Source: Streptomyces sp. NBC_01478
GTDB taxonomy: Bacteria > Actinomycetota > Actinomycetes > Streptomycetales > Streptomycetaceae
Reading direction: 5' to 3'
Length of the DNA stretch: 64,000 nt
NCBI RefSeq assembly: GCF_036227225.1
Contig: NZ_CP109444.1
Location: 7,855,501-7,919,500, forward strand
The position numbers were made by a program, and so were the translations under genes. Numbering within the stretch: the first letter of the stretch is position 1; each line of letters opens with the position of its first letter. A model generated the notes under the pieces. The model saw nothing but the letters and a program-made list of their open reading frames with translations. It was not told the origin of the DNA and searched no databases. Of the stretch, positions 18,510 through 27,400 are shown in pieces.

Positions 18510-19712
18510 CTACGACCGCGGTACTTGCAGAAGTTTGTCCGGCGAACCGGGCCCCGCGCCGGACACCTTCCCGGAAACCGCCCCCGCGACGAGTGCCGCC
18601 GAGACCTGTGCCGGGGTGGCACGCGGGTGGCCGGCGAGATAGACCGCCGCCGCGCCGGCCGCGTGCGGCGACGCCATCGACGTACCCGAGAACGTCGCCT
18701 TCCCGGTGTTGCTCGCGGACGACGCGGAGGTGATCGAGACACCCGGGGCGAACAGGTCGACGGCCGGACCGAGGTTCGAGAACGGCGCCCGGGCGTCGTT
18801 CCGGTCGGTGGCGCCGACGGTGATCGCCTGCTTCACGTCCGCGGGGGAGTACAGGCCGGCCTGCAGCCCGTCGTTGCCCGCCGCGACCGTGTACGTGACA
18901 CCGGAGGCGATCGAGTTGCGTACGGCCGCGTCGAGCTGGTCGTTGTGACGGCCGCCCAGGCTGAGATTGGCGACCGCGGGCTTGTGCGCGTGCCGGGTGA
19001 CCCAGTCGATACCGGCGAGGACCTGCGAGGTCGTACCGGCTCCCGCGTTGTCGAGGACCCGGACGGCGACCACCCTGGCCTTCTTGGCGACGCCGTACGC
19101 GGTGCCGGCGACCGTGCCGGCCACATGGGTGCCGTGGCCGTTGCCGTCCTGGGCGATGGCGTCGTTGTCGACGAAGTCCCAGCCGTAGCCCGCCCGGCCG
19201 CCGAAGTCCTTGTGGGTGATCCGGATGCCGGTGTCGATCACGTACACCGTCACGCCGCCGCCTCCGGAGCCCGGCGAGGTGTAGCTCCTGTTCAGCGGCA
19301 GGCCCGGCTGGTCGAGCCGGTCCAGCCCCCAGGACGGAGGGTTGCGCTGGGTGCGGTCCATGGTGATCCGGGTGTCCTGCGCGACGGAGGCGACCCGCGG
19401 GTCCGCCGCGAGGAGTCTCGCCTGTCTCTCGTTCGCCTCGATGGCATAGCCGTTGAGGGCCGTGCCGTAGGTGTGGCTTATTTTCGCCCCGTACGTCCGG
19501 GCCAGGTCCTTTCCGGCGGCCGACGGAGCTCTCGTTCCCCCCTTGAGCGTCACCAGGTAACTGCCGCTGACGGAACCGGGTTCACCGTCGCCGATGACCG
19601 TCCCCTCCGGTGCGGCGTGCGCGGGCAGAGTGATGGCCGACATCACCACGGCAGTGATCACCGCGGTCAGACCCCCCACCCGACGCAGACGCCGCGTACG
19701 CGTCCGTGCCAT
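18510..19712 (-). CDS. Secreted subtilisin-like serine protease (S8) with I9 propeptide
   Basis: A protein of 400 residues. A signal peptide ([24 protein letters not shown]) precedes an inhibitor-I9 propeptide ([10 protein letters not shown] to RITMD). The catalytic triad is Asp in [17 protein letters not shown], His in [13 protein letters not shown], and Ser in [15 protein letters not shown]; the oxyanion Asn is in VAAGNDG. It ends after the S8 domain with no extra module. GAAGGAGGGG precedes ATG 19712. It lies between glgE and glgP with its own terminator, so it is an independent unit, probably an extracellular nutrient or developmental protease. Confidence 0.93.
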   Translation of the reverse strand: MARTRTRRLRRVGGLTAVITAVVMSAITLPAHAAPEGTVIGDGEPGSVSGSYLVTLKGGTRAPSAAGKDLARTYGAKISHTYGTALNGYAIEANERQARLLAADPRVASVAQDTRITMDRTQRNPPSWGLDRLDQPGLPLNRSYTSPGSGGGGVTVYVIDTGIRITHKDFGGRAGYGWDFVDNDAIAQDGNGHGTHVAGTVAGTAYGVAKKARVVAVRVLDNAGAGTTSQVLAGIDWVTRHAHKPAVANLSLGGRHNDQLDAAVRNSIASGVTYTVAAGNDGLQAGLYSPADVKQAITVGATDRNDARAPFSNLGPAVDLFAPGVSITSASSASNTGKATFSGTSMASPHAAGAAAVYLAGHPRATPAQVSAALVAGAVSGKVSGAGPGSPDKLLQVPRS

Positions 19713-19936
19713 GTCGAGTTCCCCTCCTTCAACTCTCCACGGGGCAGCCTCTCGTGCGGTGCGAAGCACCACAAGGGCGCACGAGGGCGCCTTTTCAGTA
19801 CAGGCGACAACAACTTGCCTGTCGGGGGTCCGGGGGCGGAGCTCCCAGCCACGCCCACACCAACACCGGTACCGTCATCAGCACACGACGACGCACATTG
19901 CCGTGTGTCATCCAGCGAACGCGCCGAGGTGGAGCT

Positions 19937-22555
19937 GTGAAGGCGATCCGTCGATTCACCGTCCGTCCCGTCCTCCCCGAACCCCTCCGTCCGCTCAGCG
20001 ATCTCGCGCGCAATCTGCGCTGGTCCTGGCACGCAGACACCCGTGATCTCTTCCAGTCCGTCGATCCCGAGCGCTGGGCCGCCTCGGAACACGATCCCGT
20101 ACGACTCCTCGGCAGCGTGTCGGCCGAGCGGCTCGCCGAGCTGGCCGGGGACAGCCGATTCCTGCGCCGGCTCACCGAGGTCGCCGGGGACCTCGCCGAC
20201 TACGTGGGCGGTGACCGCTGGTACCAGACCCACCCCGGTGAACTGCCCGCCGCCGTCGCCTACTTCTCCCCGGAGTTCGGTGTCACGGCCGCCCTGCCCC
20301 AGTACTCCGGCGGTCTCGGCATCCTCGCCGGCGACCATCTCAAATCGGCCAGCGACCTCGGCGTACCGCTGATCGGCGTCGGACTCCTCTACCGGCACGG
20401 CTACTTCCGCCAGTCGCTGTCCCGCGACGGCTGGCAGCAGGAGACCTATCCGGTCCTCGACCCCAACGAACTCCCGGTGGCACTGCTGAGGGAGACCGAC
20501 GGCTCCCCGGCCCAGGTCTCCATCGCCCTGCCCGGCGGCCGCTCGCTGCGCGCCCGGATCTGGCTGGCACAGGTCGGCCGGGTACCGCTGCTGATGCTGG
20601 ACTCGGACGTCGAGGAGAACGACCTCGGCGCCCGCGGCGTGACCGACGTGCTCTACGGCGGCGGCAGCGAACACCGGCTGCTCCAGGAGATGTTGCTCGG
20701 CATAGGGGGTGTGCGGGCGGTACGGACGTACTGTCGGCTGACCGGTCACCCGGACCCCGAGGTGTTCCACACCAACGAGGGCCACGCGGGCTTCCTCGGC
20801 CTGGAGCGGATCGCCGAACTCTGCGACGCGGGGCTGGACTTCGACGCCGGCCTGGAGGCGGTGCGGGCCGGCACGGTCTTCACCACGCACACCCCCGTCC
20901 CGGCCGGAATCGACCGTTTCGACCGGGAGTTGGTCGCCACGCACTTCGGTGCCGGGGCCGAACTCCCGCGCATAGACGTCCAGCACATCCTGAACCTGGG
21001 CATGGAGACCTACCCGGGCGGCGAGCCCAACCTGTTCAACATGGCCGTGATGGGCCTGCGGCTGGGTCAACGGGCCAATGGCGTCTCGCTGTTGCACGGA
21101 CAGGTCAGCCGCGAGATGTTCTCCGGTCTCTGGCCGGGGTTCGACGCGGAGGAGGTGCCGATCACCTCCGTGACCAACGGGGTGCACGCGCCGACCTGGG
21201 TCGCCCCCGAGGTGTTCCGGCTCGGCGCGCGGCAGATCGGCGCCCAGCGCACCGAGGACGCGCTGACGGTCGGCGGTTCGGACCGCTGGGACGCGGTCGC
21301 GGAGATCCCGGACCAGGACATCTGGGAGCTGCGCCGCGATCTGCGCGAGCAGTTGGTGGTGGAGGTCCGGGAGCGGCTGCGCGCCTCCTGGCGCCAACGC
21401 GGGGCCGGATCGGCCGAGTTGGGCTGGATCGACGGCGTCCTCGACCCCGACGTCCTCACCATCGGCTTCGCGCGCCGCGTCCCGTCGTACAAACGCCTGA
21501 CGCTGATGCTGCGCGACCGCGACCGGCTGATGGATCTCCTCCTGCACCCGGAGCATCCGATCCAGATCGTGGTGGCGGGCAAGGCGCACCCGGCGGACGA
21601 CGGCGGCAAGCGGCTGGTGCAGGAGCTGGTGAAGTTCGCGGACGATCCGCGCGTCCGGCATCGCATCGTCTTCCTCCCCGACTACGGCATGGCGATGGCG
21701 CAGAAGCTGTACCCCGGCTGCGACATCTGGCTCAACAACCCGCTCCGCCCGCTGGAGGCGTGCGGCACGAGCGGGATGAAGGCCGCGCTGAACGGCTGCC
21801 TCAACCTCTCGGTGCTGGACGGCTGGTGGGACGAGTGGTTCCAGCCCGACTTCGGCTGGGCCATCCCCACGGCGGACGGCACCGGCACGGACCCCGACCA
21901 CCGCGACGACGTGGAGGCCGCCGCGCTCTACGACCTCCTGGAGCAGCGCGTCACCCCGCGCTTCTACGAACGCGGTCAGGACGGTCTGCCCGACCGCTGG
22001 ATCGAAATGGTGCGCCAGACGCTGACGTTGCTGGGCCCGAAGGTGCTGGCCGGGCGGATGGTCCGCGAGTACGTGGAGCGGCTGTACGCTCCGGCGGCGC
22101 TCGCGCAGCGCGCGATGACCCCGGACGCGGCCCGCGAACTGGCCGCCTGGAAGGGCCGAGTGCGGGCGGCCTGGCACGGAGTGACCGTCGATCACGTCGA
22201 GACGTCCGCCGCTACGGCCACGGCGGAACTCGGTACGACGCTGAATCTCCGGGTGCGGGTGGGGCTGGGCGGGCTCGCCCCGGACGATGTGGAAGTGCAG
22301 GCGGTGTCGGGCCGGGTGGACCCCGAGGATCGGATCGGGGACGGGGTGGCGGTGCCGCTGAAGCCGGTGGGGGCGCCGGACTCGGAGGGGCACTGGTTGT
22401 TCGAGGGGCCGCTTTCCCTGGACCGCACCGGGCCCTATGGGTACACGGTCCGTATCTTGCCTGCGCACCGACTGCTGGCGTCCAGTGCGGAGTTGGGGCT
22501 GGTGGCGGTGCCTTCTGAGGACGGGGTTGAAGGGGCCGGAGTGCTGATGAGGTAG
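19937..22555 (+). CDS. glgP: Alpha-glucan phosphorylase (GT35), actinobacterial DUF3417 type
   Basis: A protein of 872 residues that releases glucose-1-phosphate from alpha-1,4-glucan, the opposite of the GlgE/GlgB branch. An N-terminal DUF3417 domain (about 1-110, PLRPLSDLARNLRWSWH) precedes the phosphorylase: AYFSPEFGV, YSGGLGILAGDHLK, VFHTNEGHAGFL, and the pyridoxal-phosphate lysine in EACGTSGMKAALNGCLN. GAGGTGGAG precedes GTG 19937. It reads away from glgE with the protease between. A repeat element follows the stop. Confidence 0.95.
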   Translation: MKAIRRFTVRPVLPEPLRPLSDLARNLRWSWHADTRDLFQSVDPERWAASEHDPVRLLGSVSAERLAELAGDSRFLRRLTEVAGDLADYVGGDRWYQTHPGELPAAVAYFSPEFGVTAALPQYSGGLGILAGDHLKSASDLGVPLIGVGLLYRHGYFRQSLSRDGWQQETYPVLDPNELPVALLRETDGSPAQVSIALPGGRSLRARIWLAQVGRVPLLMLDSDVEENDLGARGVTDVLYGGGSEHRLLQEMLLGIGGVRAVRTYCRLTGHPDPEVFHTNEGHAGFLGLERIAELCDAGLDFDAGLEAVRAGTVFTTHTPVPAGIDRFDRELVATHFGAGAELPRIDVQHILNLGMETYPGGEPNLFNMAVMGLRLGQRANGVSLLHGQVSREMFSGLWPGFDAEEVPITSVTNGVHAPTWVAPEVFRLGARQIGAQRTEDALTVGGSDRWDAVAEIPDQDIWELRRDLREQLVVEVRERLRASWRQRGAGSAELGWIDGVLDPDVLTIGFARRVPSYKRLTLMLRDRDRLMDLLLHPEHPIQIVVAGKAHPADDGGKRLVQELVKFADDPRVRHRIVFLPDYGMAMAQKLYPGCDIWLNNPLRPLEACGTSGMKAALNGCLNLSVLDGWWDEWFQPDFGWAIPTADGTGTDPDHRDDVEAAALYDLLEQRVTPRFYERGQDGLPDRWIEMVRQTLTLLGPKVLAGRMVREYVERLYAPAALAQRAMTPDAARELAAWKGRVRAAWHGVTVDHVETSAATATAELGTTLNLRVRVGLGGLAPDDVEVQAVSGRVDPEDRIGDGVAVPLKPVGAPDSEGHWLFEGPLSLDRTGPYGYTVRILPAHRLLASSAELGLVAVPSEDGVEGAGVLMR

Positions 22556-22561
22556 TGCGTC

Positions 22562-22640
22562 TGCGGGTTCGTTGTGGCTGGTCGCGCCCACGCGGCGGAG
22601 CCGCACATGTCACAGCCCCGCGCCCCTATGGGGCGCGGGT
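22562..22640 (+). repeat. Streptomyces intergenic repeat, long form (copy 1)
   Basis: It begins TGCGGGTTCGTTGTGGCTGG and runs through GCGGCGGAGCCGCACAT to CCGCGCCCCTATGGGGCGCG, which can fold at its right end. The same element recurs at about 48057-48138, and shorter or divergent copies lie inside an ABC transporter gene (34150-34215 and 34976-35034). Here it fills the space between the convergent ends of glgP and the DUF1990 gene and probably acts as a transcript end. Confidence 0.8.
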
Positions 22641-22644
22641 GCGC

Positions 22645-23154
22645 TCACACCTCCGAGTACGGCTCGCACATCCGCCGCAGCGTGTTGCCGATCCGTCGGG
22701 CGTACGCGTGTTGCAGGCCCCTCGTCGCCGGGCCGCCCAGGCGGGCGTACCACTTCGCGCCGCGGCTGAACGCGGAGACCGTCAGCCAGACCGTGCCGTC
22801 GCCCGTGCGGTCGACCACGAAGGCCTCCTCGCCGGATTCGGGGTGGCCGGGAAGGGTGCCGTAGGCCCAGCCGGATCTGCGGTGTTCCTCGACCGTCCAG
22901 ACTATGCGGCAGGGGGCCTTGATCAGGCCGGCCAGGGTGACCGTCACGTCCACGCCGGGGGCGGCCTTGTCGGCGCTCGCCTCGATGCCGACGCCCAGCT
23001 CGCGGTGCAACTCCCAGGTCAGGACCGCTTCGGAGGCCCGGCGGAAGACCTTCTCGCCCTCGCCGATCCGGCTGCGCACATAGAGGGGGTGGAAGCCCGG
23101 GGGGCAGAAGCCGCGTTCGCGGGTCCCGCCGACGTGGTCGTACGTGAAGGACAT
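22645..23154 (-). CDS. DUF1990 family protein
   Basis: A protein of 169 residues from ATG 23154 (172 from the upstream TTG 23163). DUF1990 proteins are small SRPBCC-like fold proteins of unknown role, common in actinobacteria and plants. Characteristic stretches are FTYDHVGGTRE at the N-terminus, AVLTWELHRELGVGIEAS in the middle, and HPESGEEAFVV toward the end. There is no signal peptide or membrane segment. No Shine-Dalgarno site is visible; TACTCT lies 8 bases before ATG 23154, so a leaderless transcript is possible. A hairpin separates it from the metalloprotease gene upstream. Confidence 0.75.
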   Translation of the reverse strand: MSFTYDHVGGTRERGFCPPGFHPLYVRSRIGEGEKVFRRASEAVLTWELHRELGVGIEASADKAAPGVDVTVTLAGLIKAPCRIVWTVEEHRRSGWAYGTLPGHPESGEEAFVVDRTGDGTVWLTVSAFSRGAKWYARLGGPATRGLQHAYARRIGNTLRRMCEPYSEV

Positions 23155-23168
23155 GGGACCCAAGAGTA

Positions 23169-23207
23169 GGGCGGTACCCGGAGATGCCTTCGCTCCGGGT
23201 ACCGCCC
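23169..23207 (-). terminator. 15-bp hairpin after the first M4 protease gene
   Basis: GGGCGGTACCCGGAG (23169-23183) and CTCCGGGTACCGCCC (23193-23207) form a perfect stem with a 9-base loop, 29 bp after the protease stop. There is no U tract. Confidence 0.75.
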
Positions 23208-23236
23208 TTACCGCTTACCTGTCAACTCGGCTGTCG

Positions 23237-24895
23237 TCAGGTGACGTTGACGGCCGTCCAGGTCGCCGCCACCGCGGCGTACTCGGCGGAGCTGGAGCCG
23301 TAGAGCGCGGCTGCCGCGCTCAGGGTCCCGGTGCGGGCCGCCTTGTAGTTGGTGGTCGACGTGAAGTACGTCGTCAGCGCCTTGTACCAGATCTGCAGCG
23401 CCTTGTCCCGGCCGATGCCGGCGAGCGTGGCACCGTTGGACGTCGGGGAGTTGTAGGCCACCCCGTTGATCGTCTTCGCGCCGCTGCCCTCGGACAGCAG
23501 GTAGAAGAAGTGGTTGGCGACGCCCGACGAGTAGTGCACGTCGAGGTTGCCGACCGAGGAGGACCAGTAGTTGGCGGAGCCGCCGTCCTTGCTGGGCTGG
23601 TCCATGTAGCGCAGCGGGGTGCCGTCGCCGTTGATGTTGATCTTCTCGCCGATGAGGTAGTCACCCACGTCGGACGAGTTGGCCGCGTAGAACTCCACGC
23701 CGGTGCCCATGATGTCCGAGGTCGCCTCGTTCAGGCCGCCGGACTCGCCCGAGTAGTTCAGGCCCGCGGTGTTGGCGGTGACGCCGTGGCTCATCTCGTG
23801 GCCGGCCACGTCGATGGAGGTCAGCGGGTGGGTGTTGCTGGACCCGTCGCCGTAGGTCATGCAGAAGCAGTCGTCGTCCCAGAACGCGTTGACGTAGGAA
23901 CTGCCGTAGTGGACACGGGAGTAGGCGCCGACACCGTCGTTCTTGATGCCGCTGCGGCCGAACGTGTTCTTGTAGAAGTCCCACGTCTCCTGGGCGCCGT
24001 AGGCGGCGTCCGCGGCGGCGGTCACGTCGGTGGTGGAGCTGGACGCGGCGCCGGTGCCCCACGAGTTGGTGGTGTTGGTGAACAGGGTGCCGGTGCCGGA
24101 GCTGGTGGTGTGCTTCAGGTTGTACGTCTTGTGGCCGCCGCGCGAGGCGTCGGTCAGCGAGTACGTGGTGCCCGACAGCGTGGTGGTGAGGCTGACCGTG
24201 CCCGAGTACAGGGTCTTGCCGGTGCCGGTGGCGTTCTCGACGCCCTGGTACTCGAAGAGCTTCTTGCCGGTGGCCGCGTCGGTGATGACGTGCAGCTTGT
24301 TCGGGGTGCCGTCGTCCTGGAGGCCGCCGACGACGGTCTCGTAGGCGAGGACGGGGGTGGCGCCGCCGGCCCAGATGACCTTGCGGGCACCGTCGGCGGC
24401 GGTCTTGTCCGAACCAGCGGCCTTGGCGGCGGTCAGCGCCTGCTTCTCGGCCTTGGCGACGGTGATCTTCGGCGTGACGGTGGCGACCTTGATGGTCGCC
24501 GAGTGCGCCTTGGTGACACCCTCCGTCTTGCCGGCCGGCGAGGAGTGGACGACCAGGTCGCCGCCGAGGACCGGGAGTCCGGCGTAGGTGCGCTCGTAGC
24601 GGGTGTGCACCGTGCCGTCGACGTCCTTGACGACGTCCTTGACGACCAGCTTCTCCTTGGTGCCGAGGCCTATCTGCGTGGCCGTCTCGGCCGCGTCGGC
24701 CTGCTTCTCCTGGACCAGCGCGGTGCGCGCGGCGTTGGAGAGCAACTGCGGGGCGGCGGCGAGGGGGGCCGCCTTGCCGGCCGCGGGCTGGGCGGCGGCG
24801 CCGGTGGTGACACCGGTGGCGAGCAGGGCTCCTGCGGCGACCGCGGTGGCGATGGCCAGGGTGGTGCGCTTGTGACGCGCGTAGAGGGGGGTCAC
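23237..24895 (-). CDS. Secreted M4 (thermolysin-like) neutral metalloprotease
   Basis: A protein of 552 residues. The signal peptide (TTLAIATAVAAGALLATGVTTGAAA) is followed by an FTP/PepSY propeptide (about 60-205) and the M4 catalytic domain: zinc helix GHEMSHG with Glu, and third ligand in GGLNEATSDIMG; the His of VHYSSGVANHFFYLL stabilises the transition state. It ends at the M4 domain. AGAGGAG precedes GTG 24895. It is paralogous to the next gene, with long near-identical stretches. Expected product: an extracellular broad-specificity protease activated by prodomain cleavage. Confidence 0.93.
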   Translation of the reverse strand: MTPLYARHKRTTLAIATAVAAGALLATGVTTGAAAQPAAGKAAPLAAAPQLLSNAARTALVQEKQADAAETATQIGLGTKEKLVVKDVVKDVDGTVHTRYERTYAGLPVLGGDLVVHSSPAGKTEGVTKAHSATIKVATVTPKITVAKAEKQALTAAKAAGSDKTAADGARKVIWAGGATPVLAYETVVGGLQDDGTPNKLHVITDAATGKKLFEYQGVENATGTGKTLYSGTVSLTTTLSGTTYSLTDASRGGHKTYNLKHTTSSGTGTLFTNTTNSWGTGAASSSTTDVTAAADAAYGAQETWDFYKNTFGRSGIKNDGVGAYSRVHYGSSYVNAFWDDDCFCMTYGDGSSNTHPLTSIDVAGHEMSHGVTANTAGLNYSGESGGLNEATSDIMGTGVEFYAANSSDVGDYLIGEKININGDGTPLRYMDQPSKDGGSANYWSSSVGNLDVHYSSGVANHFFYLLSEGSGAKTINGVAYNSPTSNGATLAGIGRDKALQIWYKALTTYFTSTTNYKAARTGTLSAAAALYGSSSAEYAAVAATWTAVNVT

Positions 24896-25083
24896 GCAAG
24901 CTCCTCTGTGGGGGAGTCCGGCAGCGTGGGGTTACTGACCGGAGCGGGTTGTGAATCGGCTGTGCTGAAGCGGCGTGAGGGAAGACTGGCATCAGGGGCG
25001 CGTACATGTCAGGACCCTCAAGTGATGTTGGCCGAAAATCGACTGTCCGGTGAACGTTGCGGCCATGTAAACGCCCACAACAG

Positions 25084-25119
25084 GGCGCCGCCCCGGAGTT
25101 GAAACCCCGAGGCGGCGTC
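25084..25119 (-). terminator. Hairpin after the second M4 protease gene
   Basis: A 13-bp stem (25084-25096 with 25107-25119) contains one C/A mismatch and one G/U pair; the loop is 10 bases. It starts 33 bp after the protease stop. Confidence 0.55.
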
Positions 25120-25152
25120 TTGTTTGCGCGGCGTGAAGTGGACGGCTGGTTT

Positions 25153-27183
25153 TTACGGGAACGTAAGCTTCCAACTGTTGATGTAGCCGGTGTCCTGTGC
25201 CGCCACGTCCTGGACCTTCAACTTCCAGACGCCGTTGGCGACTTCGGAGGACGCGTTGACCGTGTAGGTGGCCTGCACGTTGTCCGCCGAGTCGGACGAG
25301 CTGGAGTTCTTCAGCCGGTACGTCGACCCGTCCGGAGCCACCAGGTCGATCACCAGGTCGCCGCGCCAGGTGTGCACGATGTCGACCGCGACCGCGAGGT
25401 TCGTGGGCGCGTTCCCCGTCCGCCCGGACACGGTGACCGACGAGGTGACCGCCGCCCCGTTGTCCGGAATCGACACGTCGGCCGTGTTCTCGAACGACGT
25501 GCCGCCACCGCCGCCGCCACCGGAGCGCGCACCGACCGCCACGGCCGCCCACGCGTCCTGCACCGCCTTGTACTCGGCGCCCGTCGTGCCGTACAGCTCA
25601 CCCGCCGCCGCGAGCGTCCCGGTGCGGGCCGCCGCGTAGTTGGTGGTGGACGTGAACTTCGTGGTGAGCGCCCGGTACCAGATCTGCAGCGCCTTGTCCC
25701 GGCCGATGCCGGTGACCGGAAGCCCGTCCGAGGTGGGCGAGTTGTAGCTGACGCCGTTGATGACCTTGGCGCCGCTGCCCTCGCTCAGCAGGTAGAAGAA
25801 GTGGTTGGCGATGCCCGAGGAGTAGTGCACGTCGAGGTTGCCGACACCCGAGTACCAACTGTCCGCGCTGCCGCCGTCCTTGCTCGGCTTGTCCATGTAA
25901 CGCAGCGGGGTGCCGTCGCCGTTGATGTCGATCTTCTCGCCGATGAGGTAGTCGCCCACGTCGGTCGAGTTGTTGGCGTAGAACTCGACGCCGGTGCCGA
26001 AGATGTCGGAGGTCGCCTCGTTCAACCCGCCCGACTCACCGGAGTAGTTGAGCCCGGCGGTGTTGGAGGTGACACCGTGGCTCATTTCGTGCCCCGCCAC
26101 GTCGATGGCCGTCAGCGGGTCCGCGTTGCCGGAGCCGTCGCCGTACGTCATGCAGAAGCAGCCGTCGTCCCAGAACGCGTTGACGTACGAATTCCCGTAG
26201 TGGACACGGGAGTAGGCGCCGACGCCGTTGTTCTTGATGCCGCTGCGGCCGAAGGTGTTCTTGTAGAAGTCCCAGGTCTCCGCAGCGCCGTAGTGCGCGT
26301 CGGCACCGGCCGTCGCCGCGTTCGACGTGGTGCCGTTGCCCCAGGTGTTGCTCGTCTGCGAGAACAGGGTCCCGGTGCCCGAGGTGCCGTGGTTCAGGTT
26401 GTACGTCTTGTGGCCGCCGCGGTCGCCGTCGGTGAGGTTGTACGACGTGCCCGACTGGGTCGTGGTCAGCGAGACCGCGCCGCTGTACTGGGTGTTGCCG
26501 GTACCGGTGGCGTTCTCGATGCCCTGGTACTCGTAGAGCTTCTTGCCGGTGGCCGCGTCGGTGATGACGTGGAGTTCGTTCGGGGTGCCGTCGTCCTGGA
26601 GACCGCCGACGACCGTCTCGTAGGCGAGGACGGGCTTGCCGCTCGCCGCCCAGATCACCTTGCGGGCCGAGTCCGCGGCCGACTTGGTGGAGCCGAGGGC
26701 CTTGGCGCGGGAGACGGCCTGCTTCTCGGCGGTCGCCGTGGCGACGCCCGGGGTGAGGTCGGCGACCGCGATCGTGGCGTTCGTCGCCTTGATGACGCGC
26801 TCGGTGGCGCCCGACTTGGCGGTGTCGACGACCAGGTCGCCGCCGAGGACCGGGAGTCCGGCGTAGGTGCGCTCGTAGCGGGTGTGGACGGTGCCGTCGG
26901 CGTCCTTGACGACGTCACGGGCGACGAGCGTCTCCTTGGCGCCGAGGCCGATGTCCTTGGCGGTCGTGGTCCGCGCCGACGCGGCGTCGCGGAGCAGCTC
27001 GGCGCGCTGCGAGGGGGAGAGCGAGACTGCGCTGTGCGCCGGATTCCCCTTGTCGGCAAGGGGTTTGGCCGGAGCGGCGGAGGAGGTCGCGCCGGCCTGG
27101 ACGGCCGCGGCGAGCAGAGTGGTGACGCCGACTGCGGCGACTATGTGGGAGGTGCGTCTGCGCGAGGAATTGCTTCTCAACAC
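25153..27183 (-). CDS. Secreted M4 metalloprotease with C-terminal P/Homo B domain
   Basis: A protein of 676 residues. Signal peptide (HIVAAVGVTTLLAAAVQAGA), FTP/PepSY propeptide, M4 domain (GHEMSHG; GGLNEATSDIFG; VHYSSGIANHFFYLL), a seven-glycine linker near residue 560, then a proprotein-convertase P domain with TNLAVAVDIVHTWRGDLVIDL and GYINSWKLTFP at the very end. P domains often stabilise proteases or bind substrate. AAGGAG lies 3 bases before GTG 27183 but 6 before TTG 27180, so TTG may be the true start. It is a tandem paralog of the neighbouring M4 gene. Confidence 0.93.
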   Translation of the reverse strand: MLRSNSSRRRTSHIVAAVGVTTLLAAAVQAGATSSAAPAKPLADKGNPAHSAVSLSPSQRAELLRDAASARTTTAKDIGLGAKETLVARDVVKDADGTVHTRYERTYAGLPVLGGDLVVDTAKSGATERVIKATNATIAVADLTPGVATATAEKQAVSRAKALGSTKSAADSARKVIWAASGKPVLAYETVVGGLQDDGTPNELHVITDAATGKKLYEYQGIENATGTGNTQYSGAVSLTTTQSGTSYNLTDGDRGGHKTYNLNHGTSGTGTLFSQTSNTWGNGTTSNAATAGADAHYGAAETWDFYKNTFGRSGIKNNGVGAYSRVHYGNSYVNAFWDDGCFCMTYGDGSGNADPLTAIDVAGHEMSHGVTSNTAGLNYSGESGGLNEATSDIFGTGVEFYANNSTDVGDYLIGEKIDINGDGTPLRYMDKPSKDGGSADSWYSGVGNLDVHYSSGIANHFFYLLSEGSGAKVINGVSYNSPTSDGLPVTGIGRDKALQIWYRALTTKFTSTTNYAAARTGTLAAAGELYGTTGAEYKAVQDAWAAVAVGARSGGGGGGGTSFENTADVSIPDNGAAVTSSVTVSGRTGNAPTNLAVAVDIVHTWRGDLVIDLVAPDGSTYRLKNSSSSDSADNVQATYTVNASSEVANGVWKLKVQDVAAQDTGYINSWKLTFP

Positions 27184-27374
27184 TGACTCCTTCAGGACGG
27201 TCGCGGATCACGCGACCAGGGGAGATCACAGGGATCACAGGAGTGAAACTGTGGGGTTGCTGTGAAGCGCCAGTGGGAAGAGTGGCAGCAGCCCGCGCTT
27301 TCTGTCAGGAGCGCGTCAGGAAGTTGGCCGGAATTCGTTCGTTGTCCGGATGTTCATGTCCGTTATGCGGACCG

Positions 27375-27399
27375 CCGGGGGGCGCCGCGCGCCCCCCGG
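27375..27399 (-). terminator. Hairpin directly after the ABC exporter gene
   Basis: CCGGGGGGCGC (27375-27385) and GCGCCCCCCGG (27389-27399) form a perfect 11-bp stem with a 3-base loop. It begins 1 base past the ABC stop codon. Confidence 0.75.
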
Positions 27400-27400
27400 G

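Noticed and set aside
19667..22606. Long minus-strand frame opposite glgP
   Set aside because: Antisense shadow of a clear phosphorylase gene.
22562..22640. Repeat element as an insertion sequence or small RNA gene
   Set aside because: It has no transposase, terminal repeats or target duplication, and multiple copies sit at gene ends or in coding DNA; a repeat call is all the sequence supports.
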